The position numbers and the translations under genes are program-made. The notes beneath the pieces are model-generated. The model searched no databases, was not told the DNA's origin, and saw only the letters and a program-made list of their open reading frames with translations. Shown one piece after another: positions 25,166 through 32,985 of a stretch of 64,000 nucleotides of DNA (position 1 is the stretch's first letter; every line of letters starts with the position of its first letter). Source of the DNA: Desulfobacteraceae bacterium 4572_130 (GTDB taxonomy: Bacteria; Desulfobacterota; Desulfobacteria; Desulfobacterales; Desulfobacteraceae); NCBI GenBank assembly GCA_002084425.1, contig NBLN01000005.1, forward strand, positions 1 to 64,000, given 5' to 3'.

Positions 25166-27831
25166 AGCTAACCTTTGAGCCAAATCTACAATTTCAGCAA
25201 GACGCAATTAAATCAATAACAGATTTGTTTAAGGGACAGCCTTTGGAAGATTCCATAATGGAATACAACCTTAATGAAACAGGTACATTAAACTTAATAA
25301 ACGGCATTGGAAATAATCTCATTTTATCGCGAGAACAAATTTTAGACAATCTTCAAAATATACAGAAAACTAATGATATTGAAAAATCAAAGAAATTAGA
25401 TGGAATGCACTTTTCCATAGAAATGGAAACAGGAACAGGAAAAACCTATGTTTATTTGAGAACCATTTATGAACTAAACAAGCTTTATGGCTTTAAAAAA
25501 TTTGTAATTGTTGTTCCGTCTGTTGCCATTCGTGAGGGAGTTTTGAAAAATCTTCAAATAACTCACGAACATTTTCAAAACCTTTATGATAACACACCAA
25601 TCAATTTTCAGGTTTATGACAGTAAAAAAGTTTCAACATTAAGAGGTTTTGCTACAGCCAATACAATTGAGGTTTTAGTAATCAATATTGATTCCTTTGC
25701 TAAAGATGAAAACATAATCAATAAACCAAATGACAAACTAAACGGACAAAAACCTACTAAGTTTATTCAGGCTACCAATCCGTTTGTAATTGTGGACGAA
25801 CCGCAAAATATGGAAACTAAAAAGCGGATTAAGGCAATTAATAATCTAAATTCACTTTGTACACTTCGTTATTCTGCAACACACCGTAATCGTTATAATT
25901 TAACTTATAGTCTAAATCCTGTAAAAGCCTACGACTTAGGCTTGGTAAAACAAATTGAAGTTGATTCCATAATTGAAGAAAACGCCTGCAATGATGCTTT
26001 TGTATCGGTAGAATCAATCACTCCAGCAAAAACCAAAATAACAGCAAAAGTTTTTATTCACAGCAATGACAAAAACGGAGTAAAAAAGAAAAAAGTAAGT
26101 ATTAAAGTTGGTGATGATTTATATAAACTTTCTATGGAAAGAGAAATTTATAAAGATGGATATATTATTGACGAAATTGATGCATCAAATAATTGTATTT
26201 TGCTTTCAAACGGAAGGACTTTGTATAAGGGCGAGACACAAGGCGGTTTGACAGACGAGATAATGAAAATGCAAATCCGTAAAACAGTTGAAGAACACTT
26301 GAAGAAAGAAAAACGCCTAAATAAAAAAGGGATTAAAATATTGTCATTATTCTTCATTGATAAGGTTGCCAATTACAGGGGATATAATGAGGTCGGAAGT
26401 CCGATACAAGGAAAATTTGCTAAGTGGTTTGAAGAAATTTATCAAGAATACATATCAAAACCAGCTTTTAAAGAATTAGACAAATTCCTAATAAATGAAG
26501 TTCATAACGGGTATTTTTCACAAGACAAAAAAGGAAAATGGAAGGATACAAAAGAAACTTCTGCGTCATTGAACAGCAAAAATTCAGCAGATACTTTTAA
26601 TTTGATAATGAAAGACAAAGAAAAATTATTAAACATTGATAATCCTTTGCGTTTTATATTTTCTCATTCGGCATTGCGTGAGGGTTGGGATAATCCAAAT
26701 GTGTTTCAAATTTGCACTTTAAACGAAACAAAGTCGGATATTAAAAAACGTCAAGAAATTGGCAGAGGTTTGCGTCTCGCAGTTGACCAAACAGGGAAAC
26801 GAATTTATGACCCAAACGTTAATAGATTAACAGTAGTGGCTAATGAAGCTTATGACGATTTTGCTAAAACACTACAAAAAGAAATCAAAGAAGATTGTGG
26901 AGTAGAATTTAAAGAAAGGATTAAAAACAAAAGGAAACGTACCGCAATCAAATACAGAAAAGGATTTGAAGCAGATCCAAAATTCAAAGAAATTTGGGAA
27001 CAACTCAAAAAGAAAACAACTTATCGTGTGGATTATGACACAAAGAAGTTGATCGCTTCAGCTTCAGAGGCAGTAAAAGATTTAGCAGAGATAAAAGCAC
27101 CTTCAATTCGTTCAACAAAAATAATAATTGATATAACATATAAAGGTATTAAAACAAATTATGCAGGTGATAAAGTTGAATCTTATGGCGGTTATTCTTG
27201 GAAAATTCCTGATGTTTTAGGCTATATTCAAAATAAAACAAAATTGACCCGTTCAACCATTCAAAAAATTTTAAGTAAATCAAAAAGAATTAATGATATT
27301 TTAATTAATCCTCAATTATTTTTAGATTTATCAGCACAGGCTATAAAACGAACTTTATATGATATTATGATTAACGGGATTAAGTACCAACAAATTGGTG
27401 ATTCTAAATATGAAATGACATTATTTGAAGTAGATGAATTAGAAGTTTATTTGAACGATTACACTTTTAAGGTAACCAATTCTTCAAAAACGATTTACGA
27501 AGAATTGATTCCTTTGGACTCAGGAGTTGAAAGCAAATTTGCCAAAGATTGTGAAACAAGCGACCAAATTAAATTCTATTTCAAACTACCTAGCAAATTT
27601 AAAATACCAACTCCAATAGGAAATTACAATCCGGACTGGGCAGTAGTTTTTGAAGATGACGAGAAAATATACTTTGTAGTTGAAACCAAAGACACAGAAA
27701 CACCAGAAGTCGATTCATCGAAATTAAGGCCCTTAGAACAATTGAAAATTAATTGCGGACGAGCACATTTTAAGGAATTTGAAAAAGTGGAATATAAAGT
27801 AGTGAAAAAAGTCGGACAACTGATTGAATAA
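25162..27831 (+). CDS. Type III restriction endonuclease subunit (Res)
   Basis: This is the ATP-dependent translocase and nuclease partner of Mod. It is an SF2 helicase core: Walker A GTGKT at residues 91-95, Walker B VDEPQ at 211-215 (DEPQ rather than DEAH), and motif VI QEIGRGLRLA starting at 531. The C-terminal PD-(D/E)xK nuclease is intact: Asp825 in NPDWAVV, then Glu841 and Lys843 in VETKD. At 889 residues it has a typical Res length, and with Mod intact the system looks functional. It overlaps the upstream truncated YhcG by 4 bp. About 100 bp of AT-rich DNA without a clear terminator separates it from ispB. Confidence 0.94.
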   Translation: MKLTFEPNLQFQQDAIKSITDLFKGQPLEDSIMEYNLNETGTLNLINGIGNNLILSREQILDNLQNIQKTNDIEKSKKLDGMHFSIEMETGTGKTYVYLRTIYELNKLYGFKKFVIVVPSVAIREGVLKNLQITHEHFQNLYDNTPINFQVYDSKKVSTLRGFATANTIEVLVINIDSFAKDENIINKPNDKLNGQKPTKFIQATNPFVIVDEPQNMETKKRIKAINNLNSLCTLRYSATHRNRYNLTYSLNPVKAYDLGLVKQIEVDSIIEENACNDAFVSVESITPAKTKITAKVFIHSNDKNGVKKKKVSIKVGDDLYKLSMEREIYKDGYIIDEIDASNNCILLSNGRTLYKGETQGGLTDEIMKMQIRKTVEEHLKKEKRLNKKGIKILSLFFIDKVANYRGYNEVGSPIQGKFAKWFEEIYQEYISKPAFKELDKFLINEVHNGYFSQDKKGKWKDTKETSASLNSKNSADTFNLIMKDKEKLLNIDNPLRFIFSHSALREGWDNPNVFQICTLNETKSDIKKRQEIGRGLRLAVDQTGKRIYDPNVNRLTVVANEAYDDFAKTLQKEIKEDCGVEFKERIKNKRKRTAIKYRKGFEADPKFKEIWEQLKKKTTYRVDYDTKKLIASASEAVKDLAEIKAPSIRSTKIIIDITYKGIKTNYAGDKVESYGGYSWKIPDVLGYIQNKTKLTRSTIQKILSKSKRINDILINPQLFLDLSAQAIKRTLYDIMINGIKYQQIGDSKYEMTLFEVDELEVYLNDYTFKVTNSSKTIYEELIPLDSGVESKFAKDCETSDQIKFYFKLPSKFKIPTPIGNYNPDWAVVFEDDEKIYFVVETKDTETPEVDSSKLRPLEQLKINCGRAHFKEFEKVEYKVVKKVGQLIE

Positions 27832-27938
27832 AAAAAATAATTGTAACTATTTGATTTTATTAAATATTTTTAGAGAGAAATCATAAGACATACAATTCAT
27901 AAACAAGGACTTTTTGCAGTATAAATATAAAAAACAAT

Positions 27939-28925
27939 ATGAAAAAACAGGATTTAAAAAGTAAAATTATATCAAAGGTTGAAAGGGATCTTGCGGATAT
28001 TGAAACTGCTCTTCATGAGAATTTAAATCCATATTATGATCTTGTGTCTGATATTGCAGGGCATTTGCTCTTTAGTGGTGGTAAAAGATTAAGACCGCTT
28101 TTAATGATATTAAGTTCTAGAATATGTGATTATAAAAATGGATCTGAAATTAAATTTTCAACAATATTTGAATATATTCATACTGCAACTCTTCTTCATG
28201 ATGATGTGATTGATCAAGCTAAAATGCGAAGAGGAAAAAACACAGCTCATATTATATGGGATCCATCTCAAGTTGTTCTTACAGGAGATTTTCTTTTGGC
28301 AAGGGCAATGGCTCTTGTTTCAGAAACTAAACTTTTTGAAGTTGTTGAAACAATAACTAATATTATTGAAGATATGACCCAGGGAGAAATTGTTCAGCTT
28401 AATAAAAAGGGTAAAATTAATCTTACAGAACATGAATATATGGAAATCATCAGGCGGAAAACAGGTGTTTTAATTCAAGGAGCCTGTAAAACTGGAGCAA
28501 TTATTGCCAAGGCATCCAAAGAAAAAATAAAGGCTCTTTCTGATTATGGTTATTATATAGGCATGGCTTTTCAAATGGCTGATGATCTTCTTGATTATAC
28601 ATCAGATACAAAAACTATGGGTAAAAATACAGGAATTGACATAAAAGAGGGAAAACTTACTCTTCCCTTAATAGTTACCTTAAAAAAAGCTTGTAAAGAT
28701 GATAAAGAATGGCTTTGTAAAATAATAAAAAATCAAAATTTTAAAAATAAAGATTTTAAAGATATTGTTGCAATGCTTCATAAATATAAAGGCATTGAAT
28801 ATACTAGAATAAAGGCTCTGGAATATGTTGAAAAAGCAAAAAAAACTCTTAAAATATTTAAGTTGTGTAAATCAAAGGAAATAATGAATATGATAGCTGA
28901 TTACTCTATTTTAAGAAAAGTATGA
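27939..28925 (+). CDS. Polyprenyl (octaprenyl-type) diphosphate synthase
   Basis: It condenses isopentenyl diphosphate units into the long side chain of respiratory quinones. First aspartate-rich motif: LLHDDVIDQAKMRRG with Asp88, Asp89 and Asp92. Second: MADDLLDYTSD with Asp215, Asp216 and Asp219. The GGKRLRP substrate motif is at 47-53. At 328 residues it fits the IspB/HepT group; chain length cannot be read safely. It is a stand-alone gene after the restriction operon. A family B repeat follows. Confidence 0.9.
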   Translation: MKKQDLKSKIISKVERDLADIETALHENLNPYYDLVSDIAGHLLFSGGKRLRPLLMILSSRICDYKNGSEIKFSTIFEYIHTATLLHDDVIDQAKMRRGKNTAHIIWDPSQVVLTGDFLLARAMALVSETKLFEVVETITNIIEDMTQGEIVQLNKKGKINLTEHEYMEIIRRKTGVLIQGACKTGAIIAKASKEKIKALSDYGYYIGMAFQMADDLLDYTSDTKTMGKNTGIDIKEGKLTLPLIVTLKKACKDDKEWLCKIIKNQNFKNKDFKDIVAMLHKYKGIEYTRIKALEYVEKAKKTLKIFKLCKSKEIMNMIADYSILRKV

Positions 28926-28978
28926 CAGCATTGCAAAAATTCTTTTTTTTACATTGATTTTATGGTTTGCTTTAAATT

Positions 28979-29060
28979 TATATGAAAGAATTTATAATTG
29001 CTTAATTATTCTTTCATGTTTCCTTGTAAGGCAAACTAAGAACCTCATGGCATTTATTGG
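28979..29060 (-). repeat. Dispersed intergenic repeat, family B (copy 2)
   Basis: TATGAAAGAATTTATAATTG ... TTCTTTCATGTTTCCTTGTA then AGGCAAAC and a decayed GCC end (CATGGCATTT). It is in reverse orientation relative to copy 1. Confidence 0.75.
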
Positions 29061-29100
29061 TTGTTTTAGTACATGAATAATTTTTTATGGGATTATCATT

Positions 29101-29805
29101 ATGAATAAATTAAATATTATTATTCCGGTTGTTCTTTTTTTTATGTTTTTGTCGCCATTGGCACAAGGAAATGATGATTTTGAAATTATTACTGTTATTG
29201 CTACAAGCAAAATTGAAAAAAACAATGAAAATATTTCTAAGGTAAAAAGAAAAGCTCTTTTAAATGCTCTTAATTTATCAGTTCAAAGAGCAATGGTTGA
29301 TATGATGACAGTAACAAAAATAAACCAGGGTCTTGAATTTTTATATAGTTTAATTAATCTTCAAAAATACGTACTAAGCTATCGAGTTATTGCGGAACTT
29401 GAAAAACGCACACATTATATAGTAGCTGTTGAATCAAAAATTAATGCCGTAACTATAGAAAAACTCTTTATAGAGCATAGAATAATAGACAAAAAAACAA
29501 ATATTCAAGAAACAATAATTAAAACAAAAATTCAGGGAAAACAGTATTTTACAAACTTTATAAAATTAAAAAGAATTTTAAAAAAAATAAAAGGGATTCA
29601 AGATATACAAACAAAAGAAATTAGTTCTGATTATGCTCTAGTTAATATTATATTTAATGGTAGTACAGAAAAATTTACCAATACTATTAGAGAAAAAACT
29701 TTTGATTCCTTTGCTATTGAAATATCTGATATAATAAATAATTCCCTTGTGATTAAATTTATTCCCAACCAACTGCCATTAGGCAGATCTGATTTTGGGC
29801 AGTAA
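29101..29805 (+). CDS. Exported protein of unknown function with a repeat-derived C-terminus
   Basis: This 234-residue ORF has a signal peptide (MNKLNIIIPVVLFFMFLSPL, cleavage near AQG). The mature part begins with a beta strand and a long amphipathic helix (SKVKRKALLNALNLSVQRAM) that resembles the repeated-helix start of FlgT- and LPP20-type periplasmic proteins. It then has alternating beta/alpha segments (YIVAVESKINAVTIEKLF, then GIQDIQTKEISSDYALVNII). I do not recognise the family; a periplasmic accessory domain is a guess. The last 11 residues (QLPLGRSDFGQ) are encoded by a family B repeat, so the original C-terminus may have been replaced. Confidence 0.55.
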   Translation: MNKLNIIIPVVLFFMFLSPLAQGNDDFEIITVIATSKIEKNNENISKVKRKALLNALNLSVQRAMVDMMTVTKINQGLEFLYSLINLQKYVLSYRVIAELEKRTHYIVAVESKINAVTIEKLFIEHRIIDKKTNIQETIIKTKIQGKQYFTNFIKLKRILKKIKGIQDIQTKEISSDYALVNIIFNGSTEKFTNTIREKTFDSFAIEISDIINNSLVIKFIPNQLPLGRSDFGQ

Positions 29806-29875
29806 CTGCCATTGGGTTCCTGGTTTGCATAACAAGGAAACATATAAGAATATTAAATAGTTATAAGTTCTCCCA
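29770..29875 (+). repeat. Dispersed intergenic repeat, family B (copy 3), overlapping a gene end
   Basis: It has two successive CTGCCATTAGGCAG / CTGCCATTGGG modules, then CTGGTTTGCATAAC, AGAATATTAAATAGTTATAA and GTTCTCCCATA. The first 36 bases are inside the preceding ORF. Confidence 0.75.
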
Positions 29876-29925
29876 TACAAAAAAAATAAAGATAAAAATG
29901 ATATTTAAATTGAATTTCATTATTC

Positions 29926-29954
29926 TTGACATGAAAAATATCCAGTGATAGCTA
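29926..29954 (+). promoter_or_regulatory. Promoter of tRNA-Val
   Basis: A consensus TTGACA at 29926-29931, a 17-bp spacer and TAGCTA at 29949-29954 preceded by TG (extended -10). The tRNA starts 30 bp downstream, which fits a short leader. Confidence 0.55.
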
Positions 29955-29983
29955 TCTTTTTATATTTTTTTTAATTATTGTAA

Positions 29984-30059
29984 AGGCGCGTAACTCAGTT
30001 GGTAGAGTGCTACCTCGACACGGTAGAAGTCAGCGGTTCAAGTCCGCTCGTGCCTACCA
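29984..30059 (+). tRNA. tRNA-Val(GAC) with C at position 33
   Basis: A complete 76-base cloverleaf including encoded CCA. Acceptor AGGCGCG/CGTGCCT has one G-T pair; D stem ACTC/GAGT has an A-T at 10-25; anticodon stem CTACC/GGTAG; T stem AGCGG/CCGCT with TTCAAGT. The anticodon loop is TCGACAC, so the anticodon is GAC but position 33 is C where U is almost universal. The alternative register (anticodon CGA) would destroy the anticodon stem and is rejected. Confidence 0.9.
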
Positions 30060-30463
30060 TTTTATAACTCTATTTATATTTCAAATTTCGACTTTTTTTT
30101 ACACTACTATTAATTTTTAGTTTGTTTTTAGTTTGGAATATTTTAATATGCCTTTTCTAGGATTTGAACAAAATAAAACTAGCCCTAAAAACTCTCCTTG
30201 ATCTAGTATAAACTCCAAAAATAATAAAAAATTAAATATTTTCTTTGATAAACTTAAGCTATAAATAGCTGAAGCTAAGCAGCTCCTGGGTCTGGCAAAA
30301 CAGAAAAGTATTAATACCATGTTATAATTAATGAACTTGCAGAAAATTGATTTCAATAAAATAAATAATTATATAAAAATTTTATAGTTTTGTAAAAAAA
30401 TACAATATATTGTAGCCTTATAAAATTATTAATGCTATATATTGCAACATTTTTTATAATGTT
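30060..30463. other. About 400 bp after tRNA-Val with no supported gene
   Basis: Only short ORFs with no family resemblance are present (for example a 79-codon minus-strand frame at 30117-30356 that reads like random hydrophobic sequence). No strong terminator is seen after the tRNA. The family B repeat begins at 30464. Confidence 0.5.
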
Positions 30464-30551
30464 TATATAAAAGTACTTATAACTACTTAATATTCTTTTA
30501 TATTTCGTTGTAAGGCAAACCAAGAATCAGATTTGCCTTATGACAGTTATT
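30464..30551 (-). repeat. Dispersed intergenic repeat, family B (copy 4)
   Basis: ATATAAAAGTACTTATAACT, ACTTAATATTCTTTTATATT, TCGTTGTAAGGCAAACCAAG and the palindromic end GATTTGCCTTATGACAGTTA. It is nearly full length, upstream of pckG. Confidence 0.8.
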
Positions 30552-30569
30552 AAAATTAAAACTCCTTAA

Positions 30570-30589
30570 TTCTAGTTATTTAACTAGAA
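30570..30589. promoter_or_regulatory. Palindromic operator-like site upstream of pckG
   Basis: The 9-base arms TTCTAGTTA and TAACTAGAA with a TT centre form a perfect 20-bp dyad, ending 41 bp before the pckG ATG. The size and symmetry suit a dimeric repressor or activator. It is followed by no T run and so is unlikely to be a terminator. Confidence 0.45.
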
Positions 30590-30612
30590 AATAGGTTTTG
30601 ATTATCCCAAGG

Positions 30613-30620
30613 AAAGGAGG
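30613..30620 (+). promoter_or_regulatory. Shine-Dalgarno deciding the pckG start
   Basis: AAAGGAGG lies 10 bases before the ATG at 30631 and identifies that ATG as the start. A TTG at 30598 in the same frame lies upstream of this site and is not credible. Confidence 0.75.
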
Positions 30621-30630
30621 AAACGCTAAA

Positions 30631-32586
30631 ATGCTGGATAACAAAATTAAACAAGATATTATCTGCGATATTGGAGGGATTTATTCTAAGGAAGATATAA
30701 AAAATGTTTTTAAACAATATCTTAACAATGACCATTTTTTAAGGATGGAAACGATCCAGAATCATGATGTTCGCATGAAAATTGCCAATGCAATTGTTCT
30801 ATGCAAGCCTAAATCTGTATATATTAATCAAGGTACAGAAAATGATCGTAAATTTATTAGGGAATCTTCTATTAAAAATGGAGAAGAAAAACCCCTTGCA
30901 ATGGAAAATCATACAATCCATTTTGACTTAAAAAAAGAACAAGGGAGAATAATTGACAGAACTTTTTATATTGCAGACAAAGGTGAATATATTAACTCTC
31001 TTGCCAAGAGTATGGACAGAGCTAAAGCTTTAAAAGAAATCAAAGATAATATGACTGGAATTATGGAAAATATGGTCATGGTTATTGGTTTTTATACAAG
31101 GGGTCCTGCCGGGTCTCCAGCATCTAATCCTGCCTTGGAAATTACAAGCTCTTTTTATGTTTCCCATAGTGCTGAAATTTTATACAGAAATGTTTTTAAT
31201 GATTTTAATTATGAAGTGGAAAGAGCAGGACATTTTTTTACTAATATTCATAGTCAGGGATTGAACAGAGCTGAAGATTTACCCAGTGCCAGAGTATTTA
31301 TGGATAGAAAAAATCAAACTACCTATAGCTTTAATTGTACATATGCTGGTAATACCCTGCTTTTAAAAAAAGGTAATCACAGATTTTCAGTTGATAAAGC
31401 TGTATATAAAAGCAAGGGAAAAGAAATTGCAGAACATATGTTTATTACAGGTATTAAAGGTACTTCCAATCGAGTAACATGGTGTGTAGGAGCAGCTCCC
31501 AGTGGATGTGGAAAAACTACAACAGCAATGGCAGGAGATTTTTTTGTTGGAGATGATCTCGCTCATATGTGGATAGCTAGTGATGGTTCCATAAGATCAA
31601 TAAATCCTGAATGTGGAATCTTTGGAATTGTTGAAGATGTAAATCAACAAGGTGATCCTATTTTAATGGAAAGATTAAGAAACCCCGGAAGTGAAGTTAT
31701 TTGGTCTAATGTTCTTATAGATGAGAATAATATTCCCCATTGGGTTGGAAATGAAGAAAAACATCCTGAAAAAGGATTTAACTTTCAAGGTCCCTGGGAA
31801 AAAGGAATGACTGATAAAAATGGAAATGAAATTCCAATATCTCATCCTAATGCAAGATGTACTATTGCATCCAATGCTCTTTCCTGTTTTTCCAGTGAAG
31901 CTGAAAATCCTGATGGAGTTGAAACAAGAATTTTTACATATTCCGGCAGAGACAGCGGCACAATGCCCCCTGTATGGGTTGCAAAAAATTCAGATTATGG
32001 TGTGGTAATAGGTGCGTGCATAGTATCTTCTGCAACAGCAACAGAAGTTGGAGCATCTGGAGTTAAGCGTGCTCCCTGGGCTAATGCACCTTTTATTCCC
32101 GGATCCCTTGGAGATTACATGAATGCTCAATTTGAATTTTTTAGAAATAAATTAATTTCCCATGATAAAAAACCTGTACTAGCAGGCCTTAATTATTTTC
32201 TTACAGATGAAGAAAGAGGTGGAAATACAAAAAAACTTCTTGGGGAAAAAAGAGATGTAAAGGTCTGGCTGTCATGGCTGGAGCGTTATACTTATAATGA
32301 AGTTGAATATATTACAACTCCCATTGGAAATCTGCCAAAGTATAATGATCTTAAAAATCTTTTTAAAACACTTATTAATAAAGATTATTCTAGAGAACTT
32401 TATGTAAGACAATTTTCCCTTTATGTTGATAAAATTTTAGAAAGAATAGATATGCAGACAATAGCTTATAAAAAAGAAAAAGGTGTAGGTACTCTTTTAT
32501 TTGAAATTTTGGAAAATCAAAAACAGGGACTTTTAAAATTAAAGAAAAAGTTTGGTTCCATTATAAAACCAGATGAGCTTGAGTAA
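30631..32586 (+). CDS. pckG: Phosphoenolpyruvate carboxykinase (GTP)
   Basis: It interconverts oxaloacetate and PEP with GTP/GDP, the entry to gluconeogenesis. From the ATG at 30631 it has 651 residues. The kinase P-loop is GAAPSGCGKTTT at residues 287-298, with the mobile-loop Cys293 characteristic of GTP enzymes. FVGDDLAHMW holds metal ligands. FNCTYAGNTLLLKK and GPAGSPASNPALEITSSFYV cover the PEP/oxaloacetate site. It is somewhat longer than the 600-residue average. A perfect dyad upstream suggests regulation, and a strong hairpin follows the gene. pgi lies 1.2 kb downstream in the same direction. Confidence 0.95.
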   Translation: MLDNKIKQDIICDIGGIYSKEDIKNVFKQYLNNDHFLRMETIQNHDVRMKIANAIVLCKPKSVYINQGTENDRKFIRESSIKNGEEKPLAMENHTIHFDLKKEQGRIIDRTFYIADKGEYINSLAKSMDRAKALKEIKDNMTGIMENMVMVIGFYTRGPAGSPASNPALEITSSFYVSHSAEILYRNVFNDFNYEVERAGHFFTNIHSQGLNRAEDLPSARVFMDRKNQTTYSFNCTYAGNTLLLKKGNHRFSVDKAVYKSKGKEIAEHMFITGIKGTSNRVTWCVGAAPSGCGKTTTAMAGDFFVGDDLAHMWIASDGSIRSINPECGIFGIVEDVNQQGDPILMERLRNPGSEVIWSNVLIDENNIPHWVGNEEKHPEKGFNFQGPWEKGMTDKNGNEIPISHPNARCTIASNALSCFSSEAENPDGVETRIFTYSGRDSGTMPPVWVAKNSDYGVVIGACIVSSATATEVGASGVKRAPWANAPFIPGSLGDYMNAQFEFFRNKLISHDKKPVLAGLNYFLTDEERGGNTKKLLGEKRDVKVWLSWLERYTYNEVEYITTPIGNLPKYNDLKNLFKTLINKDYSRELYVRQFSLYVDKILERIDMQTIAYKKEKGVGTLLFEILENQKQGLLKLKKKFGSIIKPDELE

Positions 32587-32597
32587 CTGAAAATATT

Positions 32598-32634
32598 ATT
32601 AATGGCGTCGGTAAAGAATTTCGACGCCATTAAT
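32598..32634 (+). terminator. Terminator hairpin after pckG
   Basis: A 13-bp perfect stem ATTAATGGCGTCG (32598-32610) and CGACGCCATTAAT (32622-32634) with an 11-base loop, 12 bp after the stop. The T tract after it is weak (TTATAG). The GGCGTCG stem is related to the end of the family E repeats. Confidence 0.7.
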
Positions 32635-32736
32635 TTATAGCCTGTATTGCAATGCTTAAAAAATTAATTCTGTTTAATAATGCTTTATTAAGAATAGTAT
32701 CCTGCTTTTTATAACTCTTAAATTTAAGGAATTAAA

Positions 32737-32985
32737 ATGGATTTTTATATTGGAATAATCGGTTTGATATTTGGTATATTTGCTATTTTTTTACATTTTC
32801 AGAGTAGGCTATCAAAAAAAGAACGCATTGTTGAAATGATAAAACATGAAATAATAGATAAAAATAAAACAGTTGCCAAACTACTTAATGAAACAAAACT
32901 ATTATCAAAAAAAATTGCCTTTAAGTTCAGACCTCTCAATAATTATGACAACCAATTGGAAATTTTTAGAAAAAATCTTCTATAA
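32737..32985 (+). pseudogene. Membrane-anchored N-terminal part of a frameshifted gene
   Basis: This 82-codon ORF with an AAGGA ribosome site starts with one membrane helix (FYIGIIGLIFGIFAIFLHFQ, residues 3-22), then a basic cytoplasmic helical stretch. It stops 112 bp inside the next ORF. Removing one A from the A6 run near 32971 joins it to the downstream DeoR-sensor-like frame as NQLEIFRK-IFYNRSEKHN. I therefore read the two as one broken (or frameshift-decoded) gene. Confidence 0.5.

Noticed and set aside
29984-30059. Reading the tRNA as anticodon CGA (tRNA-Ser)
   Set aside because: That register breaks the anticodon stem, and there is no long variable arm. GAC (Val) is the consistent fold.
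30117-30356. Minus-strand 79-codon ORF after tRNA-Val
   Set aside because: No ribosome site, random hydrophobic composition, no recognisable domain. Treated as non-coding.
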